A model generated the notes under the pieces. That model saw nothing but the letters and a program-made list of their open reading frames with translations. It did not search any database and was not told where the DNA came from. Positions 1-7,545 of a DNA stretch of 22,740 nucleotides are shown here, in pieces. Both the position numbers and the translations under genes were made by a program. This DNA is from CAZYSK01 sp964649415 (GTDB lineage: Bacteria; Chloroflexota; Anaerolineae; B4-G1): positions 1-22,740 of the forward strand of contig CAZYSK010000089.1 in the NCBI GenBank assembly GCA_964649415.1, in the 5' to 3' direction. How positions within the stretch are numbered: position 1 is the first letter of the stretch; each line of letters opens with the position of its first letter.

Positions 1-1
1 C

Positions 2-841
2 ATGCTGACGGTGACGAACAACTCCGGCGGCGGCCAGCCGGTCTCGATGGCCAACATCCGCGCTACCAGAGAGGTACTGCACCGCCACGGCATTCCCTTC
101 TTCCTAGACGCGTGTCGCTACGCTGAGAACGCCTATTTCATCAAGTTGCGCGAGCCCGGCTATGCCGAGAAACCTGTGATCGAGATCGCGCGCGAGATGT
201 TCTCTTACGCCGATGGATGCACGATGTCGGCGAAGAAGGACGCCCTGGTCAACATCGGCGGCTTCCTGGCGATGAACGACGAAGCGCTGTATGAGCGTGT
301 GTGCCAGGAACTGATCCTGCGCGAGGGGTTCCCCACCTACGGCGGGCTGGCCGGGCGCGATTTGGAGGCGATAGCGCGCGGGCTGTGGGAATGCCTCGAC
401 GAGCAGTACCTGGCGTATCGCATCGGGCACACCCGGTACCTGGCTGACCGTCTGGTCGAGGAGGGGGTTCCGATCCTGGAGCCGCCCGGCGGACACGCGG
501 TCTACCTGGACGCCAAGCGGTTCCTGCCGCACATCCCCCAGGCTGAGTTGCCGGGTCAGGCACTCACCTGTGCACTGTATCTGGAGGGGGGCATTCGGGG
601 TGTGGAGATCGGGAGCGTGATGTTCGCCTGCGAGGACCCAGACACGGGCGAGATGGTCTACCCGGCGCTGGAGTTGGTGCGTCTGGCGATCCCCCGGCGG
701 GTCTACACGCAGGCGCACCTGGACTGCGTGGTAGAGACCTGCACGCGCCTGTATGAGAAGCGCGAACAGATCCGGGGCCTGCGCTACACCTACGCGCCGC
801 CTCTGCTGCGGCATTTCACGGCCCGGTTTGAGCCGCTGTAG
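2..841 (+). CDS. tnaA: Tryptophanase (PLP beta-eliminating lyase), 5'-truncated by the window edge
   Basis: This is the C-terminal 279 residues of a fold-type I PLP lyase of the tryptophanase/tyrosine phenol-lyase family, whose members are about 460-470 residues, so roughly 190 N-terminal residues lie upstream. The ATG at 2 is therefore probably an internal Met. Visible family motifs are GGQPVSMAN (residues 10-18), FFLDACR (D37 should bind the pyridine nitrogen of PLP), MSAKKD (K79 is the expected Schiff-base lysine) and the C-terminal LRHFTARFE. Tyrosine phenol-lyase is very similar overall, but its phenol-binding Arg (about R381 in Citrobacter, in the MERG segment) is replaced here by Ile203 in GIRGVEIGS, which matches E. 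coli TnaA (GIRAVEIGS). The likely reaction is L-tryptophan to indole, pyruvate and ammonia. The family is certain; the substrate call is strong but based on one recognition residue and the remembered family sequences. Confidence 0.88.
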   Translation: MLTVTNNSGGGQPVSMANIRATREVLHRHGIPFFLDACRYAENAYFIKLREPGYAEKPVIEIAREMFSYADGCTMSAKKDALVNIGGFLAMNDEALYERVCQELILREGFPTYGGLAGRDLEAIARGLWECLDEQYLAYRIGHTRYLADRLVEEGVPILEPPGGHAVYLDAKRFLPHIPQAELPGQALTCALYLEGGIRGVEIGSVMFACEDPDTGEMVYPALELVRLAIPRRVYTQAHLDCVVETCTRLYEKREQIRGLRYTYAPPLLRHFTARFEPL

Positions 842-860
842 GGGCGGGGCTGCCCACCCC
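841..860 (+). terminator. Candidate hairpin after tryptophanase
   Basis: A GC hairpin begins at the last base of the stop codon: GGGG-C-GGG, loop GCTG, CCC-A-CCCC, with one C/A mismatch. There is no T-run after it, so it is not a textbook intrinsic terminator. It may only slow polymerase or protect the mRNA end. It sits just before the putative promoter of the next gene. Confidence 0.3.
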
Positions 861-889
861 TTGCGGATACACCCCTTTTGCATTATCAT
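861..889 (+). promoter_or_regulatory. Putative housekeeping promoter of the SNF2 gene, possibly giving a leaderless mRNA
   Basis: TTGCGG (861-866) and TATCAT (884-889) are separated by exactly 17 bp and fit a sigma70-type promoter moderately well. Transcription would begin about 6-9 bases after 889, which is at or next to the ATG at 898. No Shine-Dalgarno sequence precedes that ATG, consistent with a leaderless transcript. The assignment is inferred from spacing and sequence only. Confidence 0.4.
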
Positions 890-897
890 AGGCCCCT

Positions 898-3800
898 ATG
901 ACCGATCGGAACGCACAGCACGCCATTGATGTGCTGAACCTGCCTGCCCGCGCCCGCAACGCGCTGGTGCGGGCGGGTATCAAGACAGTGGAGGACCTGG
1001 CGTCCCTCAGTGCCGTCGAACTGCTGGCGATAAGGGGCTTCGGCTCCACCTCGCTGGCGCAGGTGCAGGAGCGGCTGGCTGCCTGGAAGCGGGAGCATCC
1101 GGCGGATGAAGCGCCATCGGAATGGCGGCATCCGTCAGAAGAGGCGGCGCCGGAGTCCTGGGTGCGGCAACCGGGCTCCTACCAGGGCGGGGTGGATGAA
1201 TCAGGTCCGTACGAAGATCTCACGCTCCTGCCGGGCCGGCAGGTGCTCCACGCCACTTGGCTCCCGGTGACCCCCGGCCAGCTTTTCCTTTGGGGCGAGG
1301 GGAGGGCCATCCCTCGTGCTGCCTACGATCTTAAGGAGGCCTCCGATAGTCCGAGGGGGCAATCACAGATCTGCCGTCATCCATTTCACGTGCCGCCTGC
1401 CGGGTTGCGCGATGCGCTACCCGGTCTGATCCCAGACACTGCGGAGGAGGCGTACGCGCTGGCCCACCTACCGGCGGCGGACCATACCCCCCAGCCGAGT
1501 CCTCAGCTCATCCGGGATCTCCTGGCCGACGAGCCCGGTGAGCCGGAGGGGCTGGGTGTCTGGCGGGTGGACGGCCTGGCCCTGCCCCCCCTGGATGCGC
1601 TGGCTTTCCTAAACGACCTGCCCCGCGCTGAGGACCTGGCCCCCCGCGTCGCGTTGGGTGCCGACTTGATCTTCTGGTCACTGGCGGGCAAGCTCGCGCT
1701 TGAGCTTCTGGCCCGGCAGCAGTTTGCCCCCACCCTGGTCGGCGACGACGTGGACACCGGTACGGGCAGGGCTTTCCAGGCCCTGTGGGTGCCTGTCCTT
1801 GACCAACCTGGCGATCTGCGGCGGGTGGAGCGCCTGGCGCAGGCCATGCCGCCTGTGTGTCGGGCTCTCACCTCTCTCTCTACCCTCCCTCCCAGCGATG
1901 GGGAGTATGCTCCCCCTGCGTCCCGTGTGCTGCTCAAGCAGTTCCTGGGCGCGATCGTGAACGTGGCCGTGCGGGCCTGGGCCCCGCCATTGCTTCAGGT
2001 CGTCACGCAGCGAGACGATGCGGCTCTGCGAGCCTGGTTGGCTGCCTTGTTCGGCAAGCGCGCCGCCTTAGCGGCCAGCGTATCTGCACGCAAGGTGCGG
2101 GAGCTCCACGCTGAGGTTTCTCGCTGGCAGGGACGACTCCTGGCCGGGGCGGAGGAGCCGTTTCGCATCTGTTTCCGGCTTGAGCCTCCCACTGCCACAC
2201 AGTCAGAACGCGAGTACGAGGTGTCCGCGTGGGTGCCTGCGGACGGCGCGGACGAGGCTGAGGCCGACTTCGAGTCGTGGGGCAATCGCGGGCTGGAGAG
2301 TCGGCCTCGTCCCTGGGCCTTGCGCTTCCTCCTGCAGGCGCGCGACGACCTCAGCCTATTAGTTCCGGCTAGTCTGGTCTGGCGGGAGCAGGGTTCCGCG
2401 CTGCGCTACCTGGACCGTCGCTTCGACAACCCCCAGGAGCGACTGCTGGCCGGATTGGGGCAGGCGGCGCGCCTCTTCCCGCCATTGGAGAGCAGCTTGC
2501 GTGAGGTTCGGCCCGAGGTCAGCCACCTGGATACTCAGCAGGCGTACACGTTCCTGCGCGAGGCGGCCCCGTTGCTGGAGGACAGCGGCTTCGGTGTCCT
2601 GGTGCCCTCGTGGTGGAAGAAGCGCCACAAGCGGCTGGGTGTGCGCACCACCGTTTCCCCCGCCGACGGCAAGGGCATCCTCAACCTGGACGCGATGGTG
2701 AATTTCCGCTGGCAACTGGCGCTGGGCGAACAGACGCTCACGCCTGAGGAGTTTGCCCACCTGGCGGCGCTCAAGCTGCCGTTGGTGCAGGTGCGCGGCG
2801 AGTGGGTCGAGCTTCAACCGGAGCAGATCGAGGCCGCTATTCAGTTCTGGGAGAAACGGGCGGCTGAGGAAGAGATGACGCTGCGCCAGGCGCTCCAAAT
2901 GGGACTGGCGGAGGAGGCGGAGGTAGGCGGCCTGCCCATCGTCGGCGTGGAGACCACCGGGTGGGTGGACGAACTGCTGCGCCGGTTGCGCGGCAGCGAG
3001 CCCTTGGTTGAACTGGCGCAGCCGGAGTACCTCCTGGGCCAACTGCGCCCCTACCAGGTGCGTGGTTTCTCCTGGCTGGCCTTCCTCCATCGCTGGGGGT
3101 TGGGGGCCTGCCTGGCCGACGACATGGGCCTGGGCAAGACGATTGAGACCATCGCCCTCATCCTGCATGATCTGGAGGAGGGACATGCAGGCGGGCCGAT
3201 CCTGGTCATCTGTCCGACCTCAGTCGTGGGCAACTGGGCGCGGGAGATCGCCCGCTTTGCCCCTACGCTGCGGGTAATGGTGCACCACGGCAGCGACCGG
3301 GCGAGCGGGGAAGGCTTCGCCGTCCAGGCGCGCCGGGCACACGTCGTCGTCAGTACCTACGCGCTGGCTCGCCGTGATGAGGAGACGCTGGGGGCGGTGG
3401 AATGGGCTGGCCTTGTGCTGGACGAGGCGCAGAACATCAAGAACCCTGCCACCAAGCAGACCCAGGCCATCCGGCGGCTGTCCGCCGGCTATAGGGTGGC
3501 ACTCACCGGCACGCCGGTCGAGAATCGCCTCTCGGAGCTGTGGTCTATCATGCAGTTCCTCAATCCCGGCTACCTGGGTTCGCAGCGCTCATTCCGTAGC
3601 CGTTTCGCGCGGCCGATTGAGAACTACCAGGATCCGGAGGCAGCGGCGCGGCTGCGCAGGCTGGTCCGCCCCTTCATCTTGCGGCGCGTCAAGACCGATC
3701 CGAGCATCATTCAGGATCTGCCGGATAAGCTGGAGAACAAGATCTACTGCACGCTCACGCCCGAGCAGGCGACATTATATCAAGCCGCGGTCGAAGACGC

Positions 3801-4479
3801 CATGCGGCAGGTGGACGAGGCCGAGGGCATTCAACGCCGAGGGCTGGTGCTCTCGATGCTGCTGCGGCTGAAGCAGATCTGCAACCATCCGGCTCAGTTC
3901 CTGAGCGATGGTTCCTCGCTTTCGGGGCGTTCCGGCAAGCTGGCCCGGTTGGGCGAGATGCTGGAGGAGGTGATCTCCGTGGGCGAGCGCGCGCTGGTGT
4001 TCACCCAGTTCGCCGAGATGGGCGCGCTCCTCCAGACGTACCTGCAGGACCTGTTCAGCGGCGAGGTGCTCTTCCTGTACGGTGGAACACCGGCGAAGCG
4101 GCGCGACCGTATGATCGCTCGTTTTCAGGAGGATCGGCACGGCCCGTCGATCTTCGTTCTCTCCCTCAAGGCCGGCGGCCTGGGGCTGAACCTCACGCGC
4201 GCCAATCACGTCTTCCACTTCGACCGCTGGTGGAATCCGGCTGTGGAGAACCAGGCCACCGATCGGGTTTTCCGCATCGGTCAGACGCGGGATGTGTGGG
4301 TGCACAAGTTCATCTGCGGGGGCACGCTGGAGGAGCGGATAGACGAGTTGATCGAGAGCAAGAAGGCGTTGGCCGAGAGTGTCATTGGCACCGGAGAGGC
4401 CTGGCTGACGGAATTGGACATCAGCCAATTGCGGGAGTTGGTGACGCTGAGCCAGGAGGCGCTGGAGTCGCTGGACTGA
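898..4479 (+). CDS. SNF2-family DEAD/DEAH ATPase with N-terminal RNA-polymerase alpha-CTD-like domain
   Basis: A 1193-residue Swi2/Snf2 ATPase, expected to be a DNA translocase that remodels protein-DNA complexes. Order of parts: an alpha-CTD-like helix-hairpin-helix domain (residues about 8-62), a long variable region, a DUF3670-type SNF2-associated domain (about 534-670), the SNF2 N-terminal ATPase lobe (from about 716) and the helicase C lobe (about 1015-1150). Motifs seen are Walker A DMGLGKT with K747, Walker B DEAQ at 842-845, TGTPVENRLSELWS (motif III) and DRVFRIGQ at 1122-1129 with the arginine finger of motif VI. All catalytic residues are present, so it should be active. The N-terminal domain keeps the positions that in E. 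coli alpha contact DNA (R265, N268, G296, S299 correspond to R18, N21, G49, S52). The next gene encodes a SWIM zinc-finger protein 76 bp downstream, a pairing known from other bacteria. RapA is a distant functional analogue that binds RNA polymerase. Cellular role unknown. Confidence 0.93.
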   Translation: MTDRNAQHAIDVLNLPARARNALVRAGIKTVEDLASLSAVELLAIRGFGSTSLAQVQERLAAWKREHPADEAPSEWRHPSEEAAPESWVRQPGSYQGGVDESGPYEDLTLLPGRQVLHATWLPVTPGQLFLWGEGRAIPRAAYDLKEASDSPRGQSQICRHPFHVPPAGLRDALPGLIPDTAEEAYALAHLPAADHTPQPSPQLIRDLLADEPGEPEGLGVWRVDGLALPPLDALAFLNDLPRAEDLAPRVALGADLIFWSLAGKLALELLARQQFAPTLVGDDVDTGTGRAFQALWVPVLDQPGDLRRVERLAQAMPPVCRALTSLSTLPPSDGEYAPPASRVLLKQFLGAIVNVAVRAWAPPLLQVVTQRDDAALRAWLAALFGKRAALAASVSARKVRELHAEVSRWQGRLLAGAEEPFRICFRLEPPTATQSEREYEVSAWVPADGADEAEADFESWGNRGLESRPRPWALRFLLQARDDLSLLVPASLVWREQGSALRYLDRRFDNPQERLLAGLGQAARLFPPLESSLREVRPEVSHLDTQQAYTFLREAAPLLEDSGFGVLVPSWWKKRHKRLGVRTTVSPADGKGILNLDAMVNFRWQLALGEQTLTPEEFAHLAALKLPLVQVRGEWVELQPEQIEAAIQFWEKRAAEEEMTLRQALQMGLAEEAEVGGLPIVGVETTGWVDELLRRLRGSEPLVELAQPEYLLGQLRPYQVRGFSWLAFLHRWGLGACLADDMGLGKTIETIALILHDLEEGHAGGPILVICPTSVVGNWAREIARFAPTLRVMVHHGSDRASGEGFAVQARRAHVVVSTYALARRDEETLGAVEWAGLVLDEAQNIKNPATKQTQAIRRLSAGYRVALTGTPVENRLSELWSIMQFLNPGYLGSQRSFRSRFARPIENYQDPEAAARLRRLVRPFILRRVKTDPSIIQDLPDKLENKIYCTLTPEQATLYQAAVEDAMRQVDEAEGIQRRGLVLSMLLRLKQICNHPAQFLSDGSSLSGRSGKLARLGEMLEEVISVGERALVFTQFAEMGALLQTYLQDLFSGEVLFLYGGTPAKRRDRMIARFQEDRHGPSIFVLSLKAGGLGLNLTRANHVFHFDRWWNPAVENQATDRVFRIGQTRDVWVHKFICGGTLEERIDELIESKKALAESVIGTGEAWLTELDISQLRELVTLSQEALESLD

Positions 4480-4488
4480 GCTGCATAC

Positions 4489-4543
4489 GAAACCAGGTTT
4501 CTTCCGCATAACCTGGTTTCTGGATTCGGAGAAATCGGTTTCT
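4489..4543 (+). repeat. Three GGTTTCT direct repeats with GAAACC/GGTTTC palindromes between the SNF2 and SWIM genes
   Basis: GGTTTCT occurs at 4496, 4515 and 4537, each preceded by AACCA, AACCT or AAATC. The first copy is a perfect 13-base palindrome, GAAACCAGGTTTC (4489-4501), and the second (AACCTGGTTTC) partly repeats its reverse complement, so several hairpins are possible. They occupy most of the 76-bp gap. They may be a dispersed palindromic repeat family of this genome, an operator array, or an mRNA-stabilising element; the sequence alone does not decide. Confidence 0.6.
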
Positions 4544-4555
4544 GTAGAGGATACG

Positions 4556-5476
4556 ATGGCACGACGTAGATCTTCCAACTACTGGGGCTACTTCCCCCGC
4601 TCAGTCGCCATCCCGGTCGAGGGTGGTATCAAGGCACGCACGCAGCGGGGTCAGTTTGGGGAACATTGGTGGGCGCGGCGCTGGATCGCGGTGCTGGAGT
4701 CCTTCGGCTGGGATGCCCGCCTTCAGCGCGGCCGGACCTACGCCCGCAAAGGTCAGGTCTTGAACATCGACGTCCATCCGGGGCGCGTCACCGCCCGCGT
4801 GCAGGGCTCCCGGCGCAGACCCTACACCGTGCGCATTGAAATCGCGCCGCTGGACGACGAGCAGTGGGAGCGGGTGATCCACGCCATGTCTCAACAAGCG
4901 CTCTTCAGCGCTCAGTTGTTGAACGGCGAGATGCCACCGGAGATTGAGAAAGCGTTTCAGGCCGCGGGGGTCTCTCTGTTCCCCACCAGCAAGGACGTCG
5001 CGATGAGTTGTTCCTGCCCCGATTGGGCTGTCCCCTGCAAGCACATTGCCGCCGTCTACTATCTTCTGGGCGAGGAGTTCGATCGTGACCCGTTCCTCCT
5101 GTTCAAGTTGCGGGGGCGCACCCGCGAGCAGGTGACGGCGGCGCTGCGGAAGCGTCGTGCGGCCAGCGCCCCTCCGGACAGGCAGGTGGCCCCGGAGGAG
5201 GAAGCGGACGCGGCGCATCCGCCGGAGGCGGTCCAGGCGGAGCCACTAGAGGCTGACCTGGCGCTTTTCTGGGAGCCAAAGGACAGCCTGGGGGGTTTTC
5301 GCGTCGCCGTCGGGCATCCATCGGTGGAGACAGCGCTTCTGAAACGGCTCGGCCCGCCTCCGTTCTCCCGCCGCCCCGAGGCGTTCATTGGCGCGATGAC
5401 ACTGGCCTACGATGCAGTGACAGATCAGGCGCTGGCGCTGGCCCTTGGAGACGATCAGCCCGGTGCCGAGGAATAG
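4556..5476 (+). CDS. SWIM zinc-finger protein, partner of the SNF2 ATPase
   Basis: A 306-residue cytoplasmic protein with a SWIM zinc finger, C152-S-C154 ... C161-K-H163 (CxCxnCxH), followed by AAVYYLLGEEFDRDPF, which is typical of bacterial SWIM proteins encoded beside SNF2 helicases. The N-terminus (SNYWGYFPRS, GEHWWARRWIAVLE) is also characteristic of this family. SWIM domains are known to bind DNA or proteins. A charged, Pro/Ala-rich stretch (about 196-235) separates the finger from a conserved-looking C-terminal block (WEPKDSLGGFRVAVG onwards). The ATG at 4556 is chosen because AGAGG lies five bases upstream. It very probably acts with the preceding ATPase in one complex or pathway; no substrate can be named. 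Confidence 0.88.
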   Translation: MARRRSSNYWGYFPRSVAIPVEGGIKARTQRGQFGEHWWARRWIAVLESFGWDARLQRGRTYARKGQVLNIDVHPGRVTARVQGSRRRPYTVRIEIAPLDDEQWERVIHAMSQQALFSAQLLNGEMPPEIEKAFQAAGVSLFPTSKDVAMSCSCPDWAVPCKHIAAVYYLLGEEFDRDPFLLFKLRGRTREQVTAALRKRRAASAPPDRQVAPEEEADAAHPPEAVQAEPLEADLALFWEPKDSLGGFRVAVGHPSVETALLKRLGPPPFSRRPEAFIGAMTLAYDAVTDQALALALGDDQPGAEE

Positions 5477-7034
5477 CATTCGGGCGCTGCTGTCTGGGAC
5501 CGGTGGCAGCGTCCGTCCCGTCCCGCACCCGCGACGGTGCTTGCTCGCGCTGCTCGTGCTGCTCGTGACCGCGACCGCAGGGGGGGGCTGTGCTCCCGAT
5601 CCTCCCGCGGCGGTTCCTGCGGGTGAGACGCAGCCGGTGTTACCCTCTGTCACGCCCACGGCTCGGCTGGCGCTCAGCGCGGCTGCGGTGCGCACGCCTG
5701 TCGCGGTCTCCACGGACACTCCGGTCTCGACGGCCACGTCATCCCGTACGCCCACACCTGTACCGACGAGTGTGCCCAGTGCCACGCCGCCGCCCACCCC
5801 TACGCTAGTCCCCCCTACGGCGACGCCCATGCCTCCCACTGCGACACCCATCCCGTCCCCGACGGTCGTCGCCACGTCCACCGCGACCCACACACCCGCC
5901 CCGCCCTCCGCGACTCCCGTTCCGCCGACCGCCACACCGGTGCCCGACGCGCCGGCGTTTGCGCCTGCTCCCCCGCCTGGGCGGGCGTTCGCCTCGCTGG
6001 ATGAATTCTGGGCCGGGACCGCTGAGTGGGTGCTGGAGGAGTACGACGTGGGCCTGCCGGTGGGCGAATCGGATACGGTCTACCGGGGTGGAGGCGAGTT
6101 CTGGTCCTATTTGCACGCCAGCCATCAGTCGGCCGGGGCGCTCGATTCGTGCGGCGATCCGGTGCCTTTTCCCGGCTGCGTCACGCTGTGGAAAAGCCAC
6201 GACGGGGGGAGGCACTTCGCGCTGGAGAACCCCGTCTGCCTGTTCCCGTGCAGGACGTGCCCCTGCAGCCCCGCCGACCACACCCAGCAGCAGCAGTATC
6301 CACGCGTCTTCTTCGACAGCGACCGGGCTTACGTCGTCTATGAGTGGGGCGCGGGGTCCTACATGCGCACTTCGTACGATGGGCTCAACTGGTCGGCCGA
6401 GGCCCACGTGCCCGGCACCGGGCAGTGGCAGGCTGATCCGGGCACGTGTCCTGCGGGGGCGTCCATCGGCGAGCACCCTAACATCTACGCGGAGACGGAG
6501 TACGGCGACTGCCTGGTGGGAGCGCCGCCGGGCATCACCGTCGCGGGCGACTTGCTCTACGTCTTCGTCGGCCTGGGGCGCGACCCGGGTCATATGGGCT
6601 GCTACGTGGGCAGTAAGTACGCCGGGGCGGCGGGCCTGCGCCTGTGCGCGTCGAACCCGCTCTTCGGGGCAGAGTTGGGCTACGGCCCGCCGGACGTGCT
6701 GGGCGCTGAGGCTAACCCGTACTTCGAGTTCCGCACCATCTCCTCGGCCGACGTGGTTTGGGTGGGTGACCACTACTACATGGCTTACGAGGGCGTGCGC
6801 GGTCCGAGCAACCCCACGGTGGTGGACGACCAGTTCGCGCTGGGCTTCGCCCGCAGCGCCGGCCCGGCCATCGACGGCCCGTGGGAGAAATACCCCGGCA
6901 ACCCGGTGATCATGGACCTGGCCAACAACTGGGGCATCGGCCATGCCGATGTCGTCATCGTTGGCCCGGCCACCTACCTCTACACGGCGACCTCGACCAC
7001 CACGCGCGGACGGTACGTGTTGGTGCGGCGCTAA
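5463..7034 (+). CDS. Secreted lipoprotein with Pro/Thr-rich linker and sialidase/GH43-like beta-propeller domain
   Basis: The N-terminus has a basic segment (HPRR), a hydrophobic core (LLALLVLLVTATAGG) and a lipobox Cys, so a lipid-anchored extracellular protein is expected. About 100 residues of Pro/Thr/Val-rich linker (PTATP, PSATP) follow, of the kind that holds a domain away from the membrane. The remaining 350 residues contain two Asp-box-like turns (SHDGGRHF and SYDGLNW) and GPWEKYPGNPVI, which resembles GH43/sialidase propellers. About ten cysteines, including a CLFPCRTCPC cluster, suggest disulfides or metal binding. Catalytic residues cannot be assigned, so it could be an enzyme or a carbohydrate-binding protein. 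The reading frame is open from a TTG at 5445; the GTG at 5463 is preferred because GGAG lies 12 bases upstream, but the choice is weak. It overlaps the end of the SWIM gene by 14 bases. Confidence 0.75.
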   Translation: MPRNSIRALLSGTGGSVRPVPHPRRCLLALLVLLVTATAGGGCAPDPPAAVPAGETQPVLPSVTPTARLALSAAAVRTPVAVSTDTPVSTATSSRTPTPVPTSVPSATPPPTPTLVPPTATPMPPTATPIPSPTVVATSTATHTPAPPSATPVPPTATPVPDAPAFAPAPPPGRAFASLDEFWAGTAEWVLEEYDVGLPVGESDTVYRGGGEFWSYLHASHQSAGALDSCGDPVPFPGCVTLWKSHDGGRHFALENPVCLFPCRTCPCSPADHTQQQQYPRVFFDSDRAYVVYEWGAGSYMRTSYDGLNWSAEAHVPGTGQWQADPGTCPAGASIGEHPNIYAETEYGDCLVGAPPGITVAGDLLYVFVGLGRDPGHMGCYVGSKYAGAAGLRLCASNPLFGAELGYGPPDVLGAEANPYFEFRTISSADVVWVGDHYYMAYEGVRGPSNPTVVDDQFALGFARSAGPAIDGPWEKYPGNPVIMDLANNWGIGHADVVIVGPATYLYTATSTTTRGRYVLVRR

Positions 7035-7050
7035 GGGCGAAAGCACGCAA

Positions 7051-7084
7051 TACGCAACACGCAGCACGTATTGCGTGTTGCGTA
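7051..7084 (+). repeat. Perfect 13-bp inverted repeat before the epimerase gene
   Basis: TACGCAACACGCA (7051-7063) and its exact reverse complement TGCGTGTTGCGTA (7072-7084) flank an 8-base loop. A second, shifted pairing is possible between ACGCAATACG (7045-7054) and CGTATTGCGT (7067-7076), so the site could switch between two folds. There is no T-run, so simple intrinsic termination is unlikely. It could be a dispersed palindromic repeat or an mRNA structure between the lipoprotein and epimerase genes. Confidence 0.7.
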
Positions 7085-7117
7085 GCCGTGGCTCGTCGAA
7101 CGAGACGGAGGTGACAT

Positions 7118-7522
7118 ATGAGCTTATTCGTTCATCACATCGCCATCGCCGTGCGCGACCTGGACGCGGCGCTGGATTTCTACCGTGACGCGCTGGGGCT
7201 GGAGCTGGCCGAGCGCCGGGAGGTGCCTGAGGAGGGCGTCGAGATCGCCTTCCTGCCTGCCGGGGAGGGGGAGATCGAACTGCTGCGGCCTTTGAGCGAA
7301 GAAGGGGGCGTGGCGCGCTTCCTGGAGAAGCGGGGCGAGGGCCTGCATCACGTCTGCCTGGCCGTGGACGACATTGACGCGGCGATGGAGCGGCTGCGCG
7401 CGGCCGGGGCGCAGGTGCTGAGCGACGAGCCCCGCGTGGACGCGCACGGCACCCGCTACGTGTTCGTACATCCCAAGTCGGCCCACGGTGTGTTGCTGGA
7501 GTTGTACGAGTCGCACGAGTAG
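7118..7522 (+). CDS. mce: Methylmalonyl-CoA epimerase (VOC family)
   Basis: A 134-residue vicinal-oxygen-chelate protein with the two betaalphabetabetabeta modules of methylmalonyl-CoA epimerase, which interconverts (S)- and (R)-methylmalonyl-CoA in propionate/propionyl-CoA metabolism. The four metal ligands expected from the Propionibacterium enzyme (H12, Q65, H91, E141) correspond to H7 (HHIAIAV), E54 (EIELLRP), H78 (LHHVCLAV) and E128 (GVLLELYE). The family also shows GxGLHHVCLAVDDID and the length is normal. The start is certain: GGAGGTGA ends three bases before the ATG. No mutase or carboxylase gene is next to it, so its pathway partners must be elsewhere. It ends 23 bp from the convergent anti-sigma gene. 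Confidence 0.94.
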   Translation: MSLFVHHIAIAVRDLDAALDFYRDALGLELAERREVPEEGVEIAFLPAGEGEIELLRPLSEEGGVARFLEKRGEGLHHVCLAVDDIDAAMERLRAAGAQVLSDEPRVDAHGTRYVFVHPKSAHGVLLELYESHE

Positions 7523-7545
7523 CCGTGGGTGCTAGGGGCAGCCGT

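Noticed and set aside
2..841. Tyrosine phenol-lyase as the product
   Set aside because: The phenol-binding Arg of that enzyme is Ile here, and the surrounding GIRGVEIGS follows tryptophanase.
104..889. Long minus-strand open frame opposite the tryptophanase gene
   Set aside because: It is an antisense frame of a clear PLP lyase, with no recognisable domain and a Gln/Arg/Val-rich composition typical of GC-rich shadows.
2359..3186. Minus-strand frame of 275 codons inside the SNF2 gene
   Set aside because: It is fully opposite conserved SNF2 and DUF3670 coding sequence and has no domain or ribosome site.
5246..5935. Minus-strand Gly/Val-rich frame (GVGVAVGG repeats)
   Set aside because: It is the reverse complement of the Pro/Thr-rich lipoprotein linker, so its repeats are a by-product of that linker.
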